64,000 nt of DNA from Vibrio agarivorans. Lineage in GTDB: Bacteria; Pseudomonadota; Gammaproteobacteria; Enterobacterales; Vibrionaceae. The stretch lies in the NCBI RefSeq assembly GCF_030409635.1, contig NZ_JAUFQF010000004.1:2886241-2950240 (forward strand), in the 5' to 3' direction. The translations under genes and the position numbers were made by a program. Of the stretch, positions 1 through 10,029 are shown piece after piece. The notes under the pieces were generated by a model, which did no database searches, was not told the origin of the DNA, and saw only the letters and a program-made list of their open reading frames with translations. The stretch's first letter is position 1; each line of letters starts with the position of its first letter.

Positions 1-541
1 CTCAAATAAAAGCCTGGTTAGAAACTATATCAAGATGTGAAAACTAATGAACACTATCACCAATGAAACCCATCTATTTGTCATACTAAAAAACAAATTA
101 ACATGGCAACAATTGGGAAAATACACCATATAAAATCATCTTTTTAAGCCTTTATTCATAAGATCAATTAAAATTACCCAAAAGAACAATTTTGCAATAT
201 TACATTGTTAATTTAAATGCTATTCACCCCTTATGAACTAGTTTACATTCTCTCGCTCGCCTGCAAACAAAAGCGGATTAAGCCCTTCTCTGGCATCAAT
301 CTCGTGGCTTGGATCGCGTTTCAACAAAAAACGCCTACCCATACATGAGTAAATTGTTAAAAAATCGTTGACTAAAATATTAGTCTCGGTAAAGTTGCGG
401 GCGAATTTATCTCTCACTCGAATGACGTAGGGAGTGACTTGGCAAGACCACAAAAGCTCAACTGTTGTTTTTCTAAGTCACTGTTTAGAAAAGAATTCAT
501 GTGATTTTCCAGTCTATTCAAACAACATAAGAGTATTTCCC
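1..541. other. AT-rich intergenic region upstream of nhaB
   Basis: No convincing gene is seen in these 541 bases. The stretch is AT-rich up to about 230, then moderately mixed. A minus-strand reading frame at 238-453 opens with TTG, has no clear ribosome binding site and resembles no family I know. In E. coli and V. cholerae, fadR lies divergent to nhaB; no FadR coding sequence is visible here, so fadR, if next door, would have to start beyond the left edge. The region presumably holds the nhaB promoter, but I could not place a convincing -35/-10 pair. Confidence 0.5.
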
Positions 542-2134
542 ATGCCAATGACGCTTGGAAACGCGTTTATTAAGAATTTCCTTGGTAAAGCGCCCGATTG
601 GTACAAAGTTGCCATAGTTGCATTTTTAATCATAAACCCGATTGTTTTCTTTTTTGTTAATCCTTTTGTAGCCGGCTGGCTACTTGTTGCTGAATTTATA
701 TTTACCCTTGCGATGGCACTCAAATGCTACCCGCTTCAGCCCGGTGGTCTTTTAGCTATCCAAGCGATTATGATCGGCATGACGAGTCCTGAGCAGGTGT
801 ATCATGAGATTCAAATGAACCTTCCTGTGCTTCTATTGTTGGTTTTCATGGTCGCCGGCATTTACTTCATGAAAGAACTGCTGCTCTTTATCTTTACCAA
901 AATCCTGTTGGGCATCCGTTCTAAAGTGCTTCTCTCTGTTGCCTTCTGCTTCGCTGCGGCTTTCCTTTCTGCTTTCCTTGATGCCTTAACGGTTATTGCC
1001 GTTATTATCAGTGTAGCCGTTGGCTTTTACGCGATATATCACAAGGTGGTTTCAGGGAAGGGTTCTACTGCCCAGCATGACCATACTCAAGATGATCAGT
1101 TGAATGAGCTTACCCGCGAGGACCTAGAAGACTACCGTGCCTTCCTTCGTTCATTGTTAATGCACGCCGGTGTGGGGACAGCGCTTGGTGGTGTAACCAC
1201 TATGGTAGGTGAACCTCAAAACTTAGTGATTGCAAGCCAAGCAGGCTGGGATTTCGGTGAGTTCATCATGCGTATGCTACCCGTGACGCTGCCTGTCTTT
1301 TTCTGCGGCATCGCAACTTGCGTTATCGTCGAAAAGCTAAAGATTTTCGGCTATGGCTCACAGCTACCCGACAATGTTCGTCAGATATTGGTAGATTTTG
1401 ATAACGAGCAAAAGCAAAAGCGCACCAAGCAAGATGTGGCAAAGCTCTGGATTCAGGGTGCAATTGCAGTTTGGTTGATTTTGGGTCTAGCACTTCACGT
1501 GGCAGAAGTTGGCTTGATTGGTCTTTCGGTGATCATACTAGCGACCGCGTTTACCGGCGTAATTGAAGAGCACTCTATGGGTAAAGCTTTTGAGGAGGCA
1601 CTGCCTTTCACTGCCCTACTCGCAGTCTTCTTCTCTATTGTGGCAGTGATTATTGATCAAGAACTGTTTGCCCCTATCATTGACACCGTTCTCCATATCG
1701 AAGATAGCGGCACACAGCTAGCGCTGTTCTATGTTGCCAATGGTATTCTCTCGATGGTTTCCGACAACGTATTTGTAGGTACGGTTTATATTAATGAAGT
1801 GAAAACGGCGTTAGTGGAAGGTGTGATTAACCGAGATCAGTTTGATCTCCTAGCGGTTGCAATCAACACAGGTACAAACTTACCTTCGGTTGCGACTCCA
1901 AATGGCCAAGCCGCATTTTTATTCCTACTGACCTCGGCACTTGCACCTCTGATCCGCCTATCATACGGACGCATGGTTATTATGGCTCTGCCATACACGA
2001 TTGTATTAGCGATTGTCGGCTTCATTGGCATCATCTTCTTCTTAGAGCCAATGACTGCACATTTTTACGATATTGGTTGGATTACCCACCACTCGGGTGA
2101 GATTTCAGACGCTGCTATGTCTCACGGACATTAA
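542..2134 (+). CDS. nhaB: Na+/H+ antiporter NhaB
   Basis: Inner-membrane sodium/proton antiporter that expels Na+ in exchange for H+. The 530-residue protein begins [20 protein letters not shown], the typical NhaB N-terminus, and has about a dozen hydrophobic segments across its length. The frame stays open upstream to 434, but those 36 extra codons are not part of the family; the ATG at 542 matches the family start. A hydrophilic His/Asp-rich loop lies near residues 205-225. A terminator follows at 2166-2195, before dsbB. The nhaB-dsbB-ftsK order matches other vibrios. Identity is secure from overall sequence; ion specificity is inferred from the family. Confidence 0.95.
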   Translation: MPMTLGNAFIKNFLGKAPDWYKVAIVAFLIINPIVFFFVNPFVAGWLLVAEFIFTLAMALKCYPLQPGGLLAIQAIMIGMTSPEQVYHEIQMNLPVLLLLVFMVAGIYFMKELLLFIFTKILLGIRSKVLLSVAFCFAAAFLSAFLDALTVIAVIISVAVGFYAIYHKVVSGKGSTAQHDHTQDDQLNELTREDLEDYRAFLRSLLMHAGVGTALGGVTTMVGEPQNLVIASQAGWDFGEFIMRMLPVTLPVFFCGIATCVIVEKLKIFGYGSQLPDNVRQILVDFDNEQKQKRTKQDVAKLWIQGAIAVWLILGLALHVAEVGLIGLSVIILATAFTGVIEEHSMGKAFEEALPFTALLAVFFSIVAVIIDQELFAPIIDTVLHIEDSGTQLALFYVANGILSMVSDNVFVGTVYINEVKTALVEGVINRDQFDLLAVAINTGTNLPSVATPNGQAAFLFLLTSALAPLIRLSYGRMVIMALPYTIVLAIVGFIGIIFFLEPMTAHFYDIGWITHHSGEISDAAMSHGH

Positions 2135-2165
2135 TTTTTCATTGCGTTAGAAACTTATACACGTT

Positions 2166-2196
2166 AAAAAGCTCTGAGTATTCAGAGCTTTTTTAT
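2166..2196 (+). terminator. Rho-independent terminator after nhaB
   Basis: Inverted repeat AAAGCTCTGA / TCAGAGCTTT with a very short loop, followed by a T run. It lies between nhaB and dsbB, so dsbB probably relies on read-through or on its own promoter. Confidence 0.75.
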
Positions 2197-2211
2197 TTAC
2201 AAGGATTTAGT

Positions 2212-2742
2212 GTGCGCTTTCTGTATTCTCTGCAAACCTTTTCGAAGAGTCGTTTTTCTTGGCTTTTGCTGTTTTTTATCATCATTGGCTTTGAAGCAAC
2301 CGCGCTCTATTTTGAGCACGTCATGTTACTCGCGCCCTGTGTAATGTGTATCTATGAGCGAGTAGCAATGCTTGCTGTCGCGGGGGCAGCTCTGTTTGGC
2401 GCAATTGCACCTAAAAATCCGGTTATCCGTTGGATAGGCCTTATCGGTTGGGGTTTTGGCTCATACAAAGGTTTAGCGCTTTCTCTGGAACACGTTGACT
2501 ATCAATTTAACCCTTCACCATTCAAGACCTGTGACTTGTTCGTCAACTTCCCTGACTGGGCACCACTCCACAAATGGGTTCCTTGGATGTTTGAAGCGTA
2601 TGGTGACTGCAGTAAGGTCGTATGGGAGTTCCTATCACTCTCTATGCCTCAATGGCTTGTCGTTATCTTCGCCGGAAATCTCGTCGCACTGCTGTTCATT
2701 GTTATTTCGCAGTTCGTCAGCAAACCTCGCATGTTTAGCTAG
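2212..2742 (+). CDS. dsbB: Disulfide bond formation protein DsbB
   Basis: Inner-membrane protein that reoxidises periplasmic DsbA and passes electrons to quinone. It has 176 residues and four hydrophobic segments. The first periplasmic loop has the redox motif APCVMCIYER (Cys43 and Cys46); the second periplasmic loop carries a further cysteine pair near residues 106 and 132, as in E. coli DsbB. The start is GTG, preceded by AAGGATTTA, a good ribosome binding site. It is convergent with ftsK across a shared terminator at 2763-2800. All four essential cysteines are present, so it is probably functional. Confidence 0.95.
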   Translation: MRFLYSLQTFSKSRFSWLLLFFIIIGFEATALYFEHVMLLAPCVMCIYERVAMLAVAGAALFGAIAPKNPVIRWIGLIGWGFGSYKGLALSLEHVDYQFNPSPFKTCDLFVNFPDWAPLHKWVPWMFEAYGDCSKVVWEFLSLSMPQWLVVIFAGNLVALLFIVISQFVSKPRMFS

Positions 2743-2762
2743 AAAAACCGAAGGCATGAAAC

Positions 2763-2800
2763 AAAAAAACGCAGATGGATAAAACCCATCTGCGTTTTTT
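2763..2800. terminator. Bidirectional terminator between dsbB and ftsK
   Basis: A long perfect stem, AACGCAGATGG / CCATCTGCGTT, with runs of A on the left and T on the right. It can serve dsbB on the plus strand and ftsK on the minus strand. Confidence 0.85.
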
Positions 2801-2825
2801 ATTACGTAACGTTTAGATACTTAGG

Positions 2826-5800
2826 CTAGTTCATATCCCTATTCGGTGCGGGAGCCAGTACTTCACGGTTACCATTATGCCCTGGTGCACTTACAATGCC
2901 CTGAGCTTCGAGTTGCTCAACAATGCGTGCGGCACGGTTATAACCAATCTTAAAGCGTCTTTGAACGCCTGATACTGAGCCTCGTCTTGATTGAACCACG
3001 TGCTCGACAACTTGGTCAAACAATGGGTCCGTATCTTCATCCGCTTCAGCAGTCTCACCCGGAAGTAGCGCATCTGGCCCTTGATCCCCATTGGTGATCT
3101 CATCAATGTAATTCGGTTTACCGCGGGCTTTCCAGTTATTCACAACAGCATGAACATCATCATCTGAGGCAAACGCACCGTGAACACGTACAGTGTGGCT
3201 CGAGCCTGGCGGTAGATACAACATATCACCCATACCGAGAAGTGATTCAGCGCCACCTTGATCAAGAATGGTACGTGAATCGGTCTTCGTTGATACGGTA
3301 AATGCCACACGTGTTGGGATGTTGGCTTTAATCAAGCCTGTAATAACATCAACGGATGGACGCTGAGTCGCCAAGATAAGGTGGACACCCGCAGCACGCG
3401 CCTTCTGCGCAAGACGAGCAATCAGCTCTTCAACTTTTTTACCCACTACCATCATGAGGTCAGCGAACTCATCGACGATAACGACAATGTATGGCAACTT
3501 CTCAAGCAATGGAGGCTCTGCATCCATGCTATCACCTGCTTGCCAAAGTGGATCATGAATAGGATGTCCTGCCTCTGCAGCCATCTTCAATTTATCGTTA
3601 AAGCCCTTAATATTACGTACGCCCAATGCTGACATCAGCTTATATCGTCGTTCCATTTCTCCAACACACCAACGAAGCGCGTTAGAGGCGTCTTTCATGT
3701 CAGTAACCACTTCTGATAATAGGTGTGGAATGCCTTCATAAACCGACAGTTCGAGCATTTTCGGGTCAATCATGATAAAGCGGACATCTTCCGGAGTTGC
3801 TTTGTACAGCATACTCAAGATCATGACGTTGACACCTACCGACTTACCCGAACCGGTTGTACCCGCAACGAGAACGTGTGGCATTTTCGACAGGTCAGCT
3901 ATCACCGCTTCACCCGCAATATCTTGGCCTAGTACAACAGTGGTGGGTGATTTAGCTTCGATAAACTGCTGGCTACCTACAACATCAGAGAAAAACACCG
4001 TCTGGCGACTCATATTTGGCAATTCAAGACCAACGTATGGCTTACCTGGGATAACCTCAACCACACGAACCGCCATGGCCGATAGAGAGCGCGCTAAGTC
4101 CATGGAGAGGCCTGAGATACGGCTCACTTTAACGCCCGGAGCAAGATCAAGCTCAAAACGGGTAATCACCGGGCCGGGGAAAATATCGACGACTTCAGCT
4201 TGAATCTTATAGTCAGCTAGCTTGGATTCAACCAAACGCGCAATCCCTTCTAGGGCTTCACGATCAATAAAGCTTTCACGCTTTTCTGGGTGATAAAGCA
4301 ACTCTAAGGTTGGCATTGGCTCTTCTGGTACAGGAAGGTTTACATCGTTTTGTACCAAGAATGGGTTTTGCTGTGCTGCAACATTCGTTTGTGCTTCTTT
4401 TATCAAAGATTGGAAAGCCGCCACGTCTTGGTCTTGGCTCTGATCGATTTCTTCAAACTCACCCTCTTGAGCAGACTCATCCGCCCAAGGTAGATCACTT
4501 ATTTGAACCTCGCTTTCATCAGGTTCAACCGATGACGACTCGACGTCAGCGTCCGACATCATCGGCACTGGTGTATCCACATCTTCGTCAATATCAATAC
4601 TGGAGAAGCTTGGTTGACGATCATCAACCTCATCATCCATCGAATCATCCATCACAAAGTCTGCTGAGAGCTCAGGCTCTATTGTTGAGCTTGCTGCGGG
4701 AGCTGACGTAGCAGATGGCTCTGAAGTGAGTTCTTCAACCAGAGGCTGAACAAATTCAGTTATCGGTGCATCAGGGGCACTAACAACCGATGGCTGCAAA
4801 TCTTCTGATGCTAAGTCGTCATGCGCTAACGCATCTTGCTCTAGCTCTGCAATTGTCGCACCCAATTCAATCGTTCTCGGCGTATCTTGGTTTTCAGTCA
4901 CTTGAACTTCCGAGCTCTCGGCTTGATGTGAAGCAGAGAAATTTGCATGCTCTTCTATGATCACAGGAATCGATGGCGCGACTGGATCTGGCTTAGCAGG
5001 GGTGACTGCCTGTTCTGGCATATGGATGTTGTAACGGCGACCAGATTCAGCTTTGTCAGAGGCTTGTTCTAGTAATGGATCGGATTCCACGTTAGCACTA
5101 AACGAGAGTTCTGAAGCTGGATCATGCTGATCACCCGCAATCTGTACTGGCTCATCATCTTGCAAGGTCGGTTTGTAAACCGTGCTCTTTTCACCTCGAA
5201 CTTTAGACAACATTGCTTGGCACGCCAAAATCGCACGCTCACCCAACCATTCAACGATGGTCAGCCAAGATAAACCTGTCAATAAGGTAAAGCCTGCGCC
5301 CCACAAAAACAGTAATACGAGCGTGGTACCCAGCACATTAAGCATCGGTAAGGATAAGCTGGTCAGCACGTCTCCAATGACGCCACCCGATGAAAAATAC
5401 CAAATATCATCAAAGTTAATGTCCGCAAGGCCACAGCTCGTCAAAATGAGAGCCACCAGCCCCATCAATTTTGTGCCCCACATGACAAAGTCGATCTCTT
5501 CATCTTCATCACGTACACGTAAAGACAACCAAGAAACGGCCGCGATAATAAATGGCAGAGTGTAGGCCAAGATGCCAAAAGTAAAAAACATGGTATCGGC
5601 AAGCCAAGCACCTAAGCGGCCACCAGAATTTTGAACTTTGGCGTCCCAACTGGTTTGTGACCATGAGGGATCGGCAGCGTTAAAGGTAAAAAGGGATATG
5701 GCGAGAAAGACCGAGCCCAGAATAAAGAGAATAAGCCCGGCTTCACGCAAACGTTGAAGCCCCGATAGCTTACGCTTCGGGTTATCTTGGCCAGTTTTGA

Positions 5801-5840
5801 CGATGGTTTTCACTGTTTTTATTTTGTTCTGCATGAACAT
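2826..5840 (-). CDS. ftsK: DNA translocase FtsK
   Basis: Septal DNA translocase that coordinates chromosome dimer resolution and segregation with division. The 1004-residue protein has four N-terminal membrane segments within about the first 210 residues. These are followed by an acidic, Ser/Pro/Glu-rich linker (about 220-510), then the RecA-like motor with Walker A GTTGSGKS near residue 657 and Walker [10 protein letters not shown] near 790. It ends in the winged-helix gamma domain that reads KOPS sites ([17 protein letters not shown]). The linker is shorter than in E. coli FtsK (about 1330 residues in total). The first in-frame start is at 5840; an ATG two codons in (5834) is an alternative. 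Upstream lies lrp on the same strand, separated by a terminator. Confidence 0.96.
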   Translation of the reverse strand: MFMQNKIKTVKTIVKTGQDNPKRKLSGLQRLREAGLILFILGSVFLAISLFTFNAADPSWSQTSWDAKVQNSGGRLGAWLADTMFFTFGILAYTLPFIIAAVSWLSLRVRDEDEEIDFVMWGTKLMGLVALILTSCGLADINFDDIWYFSSGGVIGDVLTSLSLPMLNVLGTTLVLLFLWGAGFTLLTGLSWLTIVEWLGERAILACQAMLSKVRGEKSTVYKPTLQDDEPVQIAGDQHDPASELSFSANVESDPLLEQASDKAESGRRYNIHMPEQAVTPAKPDPVAPSIPVIIEEHANFSASHQAESSEVQVTENQDTPRTIELGATIAELEQDALAHDDLASEDLQPSVVSAPDAPITEFVQPLVEELTSEPSATSAPAASSTIEPELSADFVMDDSMDDEVDDRQPSFSSIDIDEDVDTPVPMMSDADVESSSVEPDESEVQISDLPWADESAQEGEFEEIDQSQDQDVAAFQSLIKEAQTNVAAQQNPFLVQNDVNLPVPEEPMPTLELLYHPEKRESFIDREALEGIARLVESKLADYKIQAEVVDIFPGPVITRFELDLAPGVKVSRISGLSMDLARSLSAMAVRVVEVIPGKPYVGLELPNMSRQTVFFSDVVGSQQFIEAKSPTTVVLGQDIAGEAVIADLSKMPHVLVAGTTGSGKSVGVNVMILSMLYKATPEDVRFIMIDPKMLELSVYEGIPHLLSEVVTDMKDASNALRWCVGEMERRYKLMSALGVRNIKGFNDKLKMAAEAGHPIHDPLWQAGDSMDAEPPLLEKLPYIVVIVDEFADLMMVVGKKVEELIARLAQKARAAGVHLILATQRPSVDVITGLIKANIPTRVAFTVSTKTDSRTILDQGGAESLLGMGDMLYLPPGSSHTVRVHGAFASDDDVHAVVNNWKARGKPNYIDEITNGDQGPDALLPGETAEADEDTDPLFDQVVEHVVQSRRGSVSGVQRRFKIGYNRAARIVEQLEAQGIVSAPGHNGNREVLAPAPNRDMN

Positions 5841-5902
5841 GATGATTCTTTTCGGCGAGTCAATACTCAGTATTGACTCAGCTAGTCCTTAGTCTAAAAA
5901 CA

Positions 5903-5930
5903 AACTGAGCGGCCTAATGCCGCTCAGAAA
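5903..5930 (-). terminator. Terminator after lrp
   Basis: Nine-base perfect stem CTGAGCGGC / GCCGCTCAG with a five-base loop. Read on the minus strand it is followed by TTTGTTTTT. It separates lrp from ftsK. Confidence 0.75.
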
Positions 5931-5996
5931 GATTTAAACACAATGCCCTAAAAAACCCAATGAATTAACATCAGAAAATCAGGGCAGTGCTAGTTT

Positions 5997-6491
5997 TTAG
6001 CGAGTTTTGATAACAAGCTGATTCGATTGTTTGACTTCTTCCATCACCACATAAGTACGTGTGTCATTCACACCCGGTAGACGAAGTAACGTGTCGCCCA
6101 ATAACTTACGGTAAGCGCTCATGTCAGACACTCGCGTTTTGAGAAGATAGTCAAAATCACCAGACACTAAATGACACTCTTGAATGTCATCAAGCTTTTG
6201 CACCGCCGTGTTGAACTGCTCAAACACATCTGGCGCACCTCGATTAAGGGTGATTTCTACGAAAACGAGTAGCGAAGTATCTAAGAACTGCGGGTTGAGA
6301 AGAGCCGTATAGCCCGTAATGTAACCCTGACGTTCTAGACGGCGTACACGCTCTAGACACGGTGTAGGAGAAAGGCCTACACGCTTTGATAACTCAACAT
6401 TTGAGATTCGACCATCTTTTTGTAACTCGTTCAGAATGTTACGGTCGATACGATCTAAATCCTTGGACGGCTTCTTGTAATTATCTGCCAT
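5997..6491 (-). CDS. lrp: Leucine-responsive regulatory protein Lrp
   Basis: Global transcription regulator of amino acid metabolism, responsive to leucine and alanine. The 164 residues match E. coli Lrp nearly end to end: an N-terminal winged helix-turn-helix (KDLDRIDRNILNELQKDG, then VELSKRVGLSPTPCLERVRR) and the C-terminal RAM ligand-binding domain (VSGDFDYLLKTRV, LPGVNDTRTYVVME). It is divergent from ald across 154 bp of AT-rich DNA, a layout that fits control of alanine dehydrogenase by Lrp. Length is the same as E. coli Lrp. Confidence 0.97.
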   Translation of the reverse strand: MADNYKKPSKDLDRIDRNILNELQKDGRISNVELSKRVGLSPTPCLERVRRLERQGYITGYTALLNPQFLDTSLLVFVEITLNRGAPDVFEQFNTAVQKLDDIQECHLVSGDFDYLLKTRVSDMSAYRKLLGDTLLRLPGVNDTRTYVVMEEVKQSNQLVIKTR

Positions 6492-6645
6492 TTTATTCCA
6501 CCTTATTACTTCCTTGCAAAAATTTATACTACAACTTCTTAATATTTAGCATCAAATTCTACTAATATCTTCCTATACTAGCAATTAATTCGACAATTTT
6601 ACCCTACATATAGTCGTTAAAACCATAAAATAATGAGGAGTCAGG

Positions 6646-7770
6646 ATGATCATTGGCGTACCTAAAGAAATCAAAAACCACGAATACCGCGTAGGTATGA
6701 TCCCTGCTAGTGTGCGAGAGCTTATCTCACACGGTCACCAAGTGTTTGTAGAAACCCAAGCCGGTGCTGGCATCGGGTTCTCAGATGAAGATTACATCTC
6801 TGTAGGCGCATCCATTCTTCCTACTGCTGCTGAGGTGTTTGCCTCGGCAGATATGATCGTTAAGGTAAAAGAGCCTCAAGCGGTCGAGCGAGCTATGCTT
6901 CGCGAAGGGCAAATATTATTTACTTATTTGCACCTAGCACCAGATTTTCCACAAACTGATGAGCTAATCAAGAGCAAAGCTGTCTGTATTGCCTACGAGA
7001 CTGTAACAGATAATATGGGTCGCTTGCCACTATTAGCGCCAATGTCTGAAGTTGCCGGTCGAATGTCTATTCAAGCAGGGGCACTCACACTGGAAAAATC
7101 CCATGGTGGTAGAGGCTTACTATTAGGTGGAGTACCAGGCGTTGAGCCAGCTAAAGTGGTGGTTATCGGCGGTGGTGTTGTCGGTGCGAACGCTGCTCGT
7201 ATGGCGGTTGGCCTGCGTGCTGATGTCACCATTTTAGATCGCAACATCGATACCCTTCGTCGACTAGATGAAGAGTTCCAAGGTCGAGCTAAAGTTGTTT
7301 ATTCAACTACAGATGCGATTGAAAAGCATGTGCTTGAAGCCGATTTGGTGATTGGTGCAGTACTGATCCCTGGTGCCGCCGCGCCAAAACTTGTGACCAA
7401 AGAGATGATCAGCAAAATGAAACCAGGTGCTGCTGTCGTTGATGTCGCGATTGACCAAGGTGGCTGTTTCGAAACCTCTAAGGCGACAACACACGCTGAC
7501 CCAACTTACATTGTTGATGAAGTTGTCCACTATTGTGTTGCGAATATGCCAGGTGCCGTTGCTCGTACGTCAACGTTCGCTTTGAACAATGCCACCCTAC
7601 CCTATATCGTTAGCCTCGCGAACAAGGGTTATCGCGAAGCACTGCTTTCAGACAACGGCTTCCTAGAAGGTTTAAATGTTATTCATGGTAAAGTGACGTG
7701 CAAAGAGGTCGCGGAGTCTTTCGACCTTGAATACGTTGAAGCCGAAACGGCGATTACTATGTTCAGCTAA
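6646..7770 (+). CDS. ald: Alanine dehydrogenase
   Basis: Converts L-alanine to pyruvate and ammonia with NAD+, reversibly. The 374-residue length is standard. It begins [20 protein letters not shown], the family signature with the substrate-binding Arg and the region around catalytic Lys. The NAD-binding Rossmann motif [13 protein letters not shown] lies near residue 175 and is followed by the acidic strand end TILDRN. The ribosome binding site GAGGAG (6635-6640) sits at ideal distance from the ATG. The gene is monocistronic, closed by a terminator at 7821-7852, and divergent from lrp. Confidence 0.96.
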   Translation: MIIGVPKEIKNHEYRVGMIPASVRELISHGHQVFVETQAGAGIGFSDEDYISVGASILPTAAEVFASADMIVKVKEPQAVERAMLREGQILFTYLHLAPDFPQTDELIKSKAVCIAYETVTDNMGRLPLLAPMSEVAGRMSIQAGALTLEKSHGGRGLLLGGVPGVEPAKVVVIGGGVVGANAARMAVGLRADVTILDRNIDTLRRLDEEFQGRAKVVYSTTDAIEKHVLEADLVIGAVLIPGAAAPKLVTKEMISKMKPGAAVVDVAIDQGGCFETSKATTHADPTYIVDEVVHYCVANMPGAVARTSTFALNNATLPYIVSLANKGYREALLSDNGFLEGLNVIHGKVTCKEVAESFDLEYVEAETAITMFS

Positions 7771-7820
7771 CCATTCACGAACCAACGTTGATCATTTGCT
7801 CACTGCAAGTATCAAATAGC

Positions 7821-7853
7821 AAAGCGCCCATCATTGAGATGGGCGCTTTTTTA
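7821..7853 (+). terminator. Terminator after ald
   Basis: Stem AAAGCGCCCATC / GATGGGCGCTTT with a five-base loop and a T run. The A run on the other side could also serve yfbV transcripts from the minus strand. Confidence 0.85.
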
Positions 7854-7903
7854 CGTTCTATGTGTCAGAGACTAACTATCTATTAGGTAATAACCCGGGG
7901 AAG

Positions 7904-8356
7904 TTAAAACCAACGCTCAAGAGCGTTTTTGTCTAACTGACGAAATGCTCGGTTAAGCACTTTAGCCAACTCTTTATAGCGTGGCTGACTTTTCATTGGC
8001 TCTAGCGCAAAACCGCTATCAACGATTTTCTGATGAATCTCTCTATACCAAGCGGCTAATGAAGGAGGCAGTTGCGTATTCGCTCGATGTCCTAACCACC
8101 ACATGCCTTGTAAAGGAAGGCTGATTGCAAACAGCGCTACAACGATAGCTTGTGGCATCGCGTCTGCATTCTGAAACGCCATCTGCGTCAACACACTAAT
8201 CGCAGCCACAGCGGGCATCACTTTAACCGCAAACTTGGTTGCCTTAATGACACGCGCTTCAGGAAAAAGCAGATTGAGCTCCTTTTTCATCGGCCAAATG
8301 TCCATGTAGCTTTGTCCATCTTTCATGCTATGGATAAATCCTACTTGTCTACTCAT
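7904..8356 (-). CDS. yfbV: UPF0208 membrane protein YfbV
   Basis: Small inner-membrane protein of 150 residues with the UPF0208 sequence pattern (N-terminal [18 protein letters not shown]; two hydrophobic stretches near residues 45-65 and 70-90; C-terminal [14 protein letters not shown]). In E. coli yfbV is divergent from ackA exactly as here, which supports the name. In E. coli YfbV has been linked to insulation of the Ter macrodomain, but nothing in this sequence shows the mechanism. Confidence 0.9.
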   Translation of the reverse strand: MSRQVGFIHSMKDGQSYMDIWPMKKELNLLFPEARVIKATKFAVKVMPAVAAISVLTQMAFQNADAMPQAIVVALFAISLPLQGMWWLGHRANTQLPPSLAAWYREIHQKIVDSGFALEPMKSQPRYKELAKVLNRAFRQLDKNALERWF

Positions 8357-8712
8357 GACACCTCCCCAGTACCCTTTCGCTATCTTTCTTAAAAAAAATT
8401 GAACGTATTCAACTAATCCTGCAAAAAATTGACCCGAGTTAATATTTTTTCAAATTTTTTTGTTATATTGAGCCATTATCGCTATTCTATGCGCACTCTC
8501 AATCTCATTGTTGCCCTTATTTACAATTATGGCAACACTGTGACGACTTTGCATGGAATGCAGGCCAACTTGTTTATAGAACGTTGGTCCATTTATACGG
8601 AAATTCAAGGTTTCTGACCAAGGCAAGTAGCAGTTTTTTAGCCGTCTACTATCCTTGTGATTGATTTTCACCATTACTGATTTAAATTCAGACAATTTAC
8701 AGGTAGTCAACC
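8357..8712. promoter_or_regulatory. yfbV-ackA divergent control region
   Basis: 356 bp without a gene. It must hold the promoters of yfbV and ackA and a long ackA leader. At 8399-8412 lies TTGAACGTATTCAA, an imperfect match to the FNR consensus TTGATnnnnATCAA with symmetric arms. This would fit anaerobic control of the acetate pathway, but it is a weak prediction. The ackA ribosome binding site is AGGTAG just before 8713. Reading frames across this stretch lack family resemblance and are not called. Confidence 0.4.
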
Positions 8713-9909
8713 ATGTCTAAGCTAGTTTTAGTTTTAAACTGCGGTAGTTCTTCTCTTAAATTCGCTATTGTTGATGCAGACAACGGCGACGAGCACCTAA
8801 CAGGTCTTGCAGAGTGTCTTCACCTTCCAGAAGCTCGTATCAAGTGGAAACTTGATGGTAAACACGAAGCTCAACTAGGTGACGGTGCTGCTCACGACGA
8901 AGCGCTATCGTTCATCGTTGAAACTATTCTTGCTTCTAAGCCAGAACTTGCAGATCAACTTGCTGCAATCGGTCACCGTGTTGTTCACGGTGGTGAGAAG
9001 TTCACTAAGTCTGTTCTTATCGACGACGAAGTACTTAAAGGTATCGAAGACTGTGCAACTCTAGCACCTCTTCACAACCCAGCAGCTATCGTTGGTATTA
9101 AAGCAGCGCAAAAAGCGTTCCCAGCACTTAAGAACTCTGCTGTATTCGATACTGCATTCCACCAAACAATGCCTGAAGAAGCGTACCTATACGCTCTTCC
9201 ATACAACCTATACAAAGAGCACGGTATTCGTCGCTACGGTATGCACGGTACTTCTCACCTATTCATCGCTCGCGAAGTTGCAGAGCGTCTAGGCAAGCCA
9301 GTTGAAGAACTAAACATCATCAACTGTCACCTAGGTAACGGTGCTTCTGTATGTGCTATCAAGAACGGTCAGTCTGTAGATACTTCTATGGGTCTTACTC
9401 CCCTTGAAGGTCTAGTAATGGGTACTCGTTCTGGTGATATCGATCCTGCGATCATCTTCCACCTACACGACGCTCTAGGTTACTCTGTTGAACAAATCAA
9501 CAACATGCTAACTAAAGAGTCTGGCCTAATGGGTCTAACTGAAGTGACTCCTGACTGTCGTTACATCGAAGATAACTTCGGTAAAGAAGAAGCGGCTACT
9601 CGCGCGATGGACGTGATGACTCGTCGTCTAGCGAAATACGTAGCGGGTTACACTGCAACTCTAGACGGTCGTCTAGACGCTATCGTATTCACTGGCGGTA
9701 TCGGTGAGAACGGCGCTCCAATCCGTGAGCTAGTTCTTAACCGTCTAGGCATCTTCGGTATCGAAGTTGACGGCGAAGCTAACCTTAAAGCACGCTTCGG
9801 TGGCGAAGGCGTAATCACTACTGCTGACAGCCGCATTCCAGCAATGGTTGTTTCTACTAACGAAGAACTAGTGATTGCTGAAGATACTGCGCGTCTAGCA
9901 GGTCTTTAA
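8713..9909 (+). CDS. ackA: Acetate kinase
   Basis: Interconverts acetyl phosphate plus ADP with acetate plus ATP in the cytosol. The 398-residue protein has the ASKHA-fold signatures: N-terminal [13 protein letters not shown], the middle motif [36 protein letters not shown], and the C-terminal [10 protein letters not shown]. Codon use is strongly biased to a narrow set (CTA, TCT, GGT, CGT), as for highly expressed vibrio genes, and pta shares the bias. It is followed by a terminator-like hairpin and, 120 bp on, by pta. Confidence 0.98.
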   Translation: MSKLVLVLNCGSSSLKFAIVDADNGDEHLTGLAECLHLPEARIKWKLDGKHEAQLGDGAAHDEALSFIVETILASKPELADQLAAIGHRVVHGGEKFTKSVLIDDEVLKGIEDCATLAPLHNPAAIVGIKAAQKAFPALKNSAVFDTAFHQTMPEEAYLYALPYNLYKEHGIRRYGMHGTSHLFIAREVAERLGKPVEELNIINCHLGNGASVCAIKNGQSVDTSMGLTPLEGLVMGTRSGDIDPAIIFHLHDALGYSVEQINNMLTKESGLMGLTEVTPDCRYIEDNFGKEEAATRAMDVMTRRLAKYVAGYTATLDGRLDAIVFTGGIGENGAPIRELVLNRLGIFGIEVDGEANLKARFGGEGVITTADSRIPAMVVSTNEELVIAEDTARLAGL

Positions 9910-9917
9910 TCCTTTCT

Positions 9918-9953
9918 AATCTGGCTGGCCCTTGGGCTGGCCAGATTTTTTCT
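9918..9953 (+). terminator. Terminator-like hairpin between ackA and pta
   Basis: Stem AATCTGGC...GCCAGATT extended inward by TGGCCC/GGGCTG with wobble pairs, then a T run. It probably reduces transcription into pta, so pta may also have its own promoter in 9954-10029. Confidence 0.7.
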
Positions 9954-10029
9954 GGGCTCTCATAAGCAAAAATACCCCAATTTGTTTAACTGAGTTCTTA
10001 CCTAATCATATAGTTAGAGGTCCTAATCA

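Noticed and set aside
238..453. 71-codon minus-strand frame upstream of nhaB
   Set aside because: It starts at TTG, has no ribosome binding site and no family resemblance; it is not FadR, which would be expected next to nhaB.
434..541. N-terminal extension of NhaB
   Set aside because: The extra 36 codons are not part of the NhaB family; the ATG at 542 gives the usual start.
4310..4711. 133-codon plus-strand frame inside ftsK
   Set aside because: It is antisense to the acidic linker of FtsK, with no start signal; typical shadow of biased codons.
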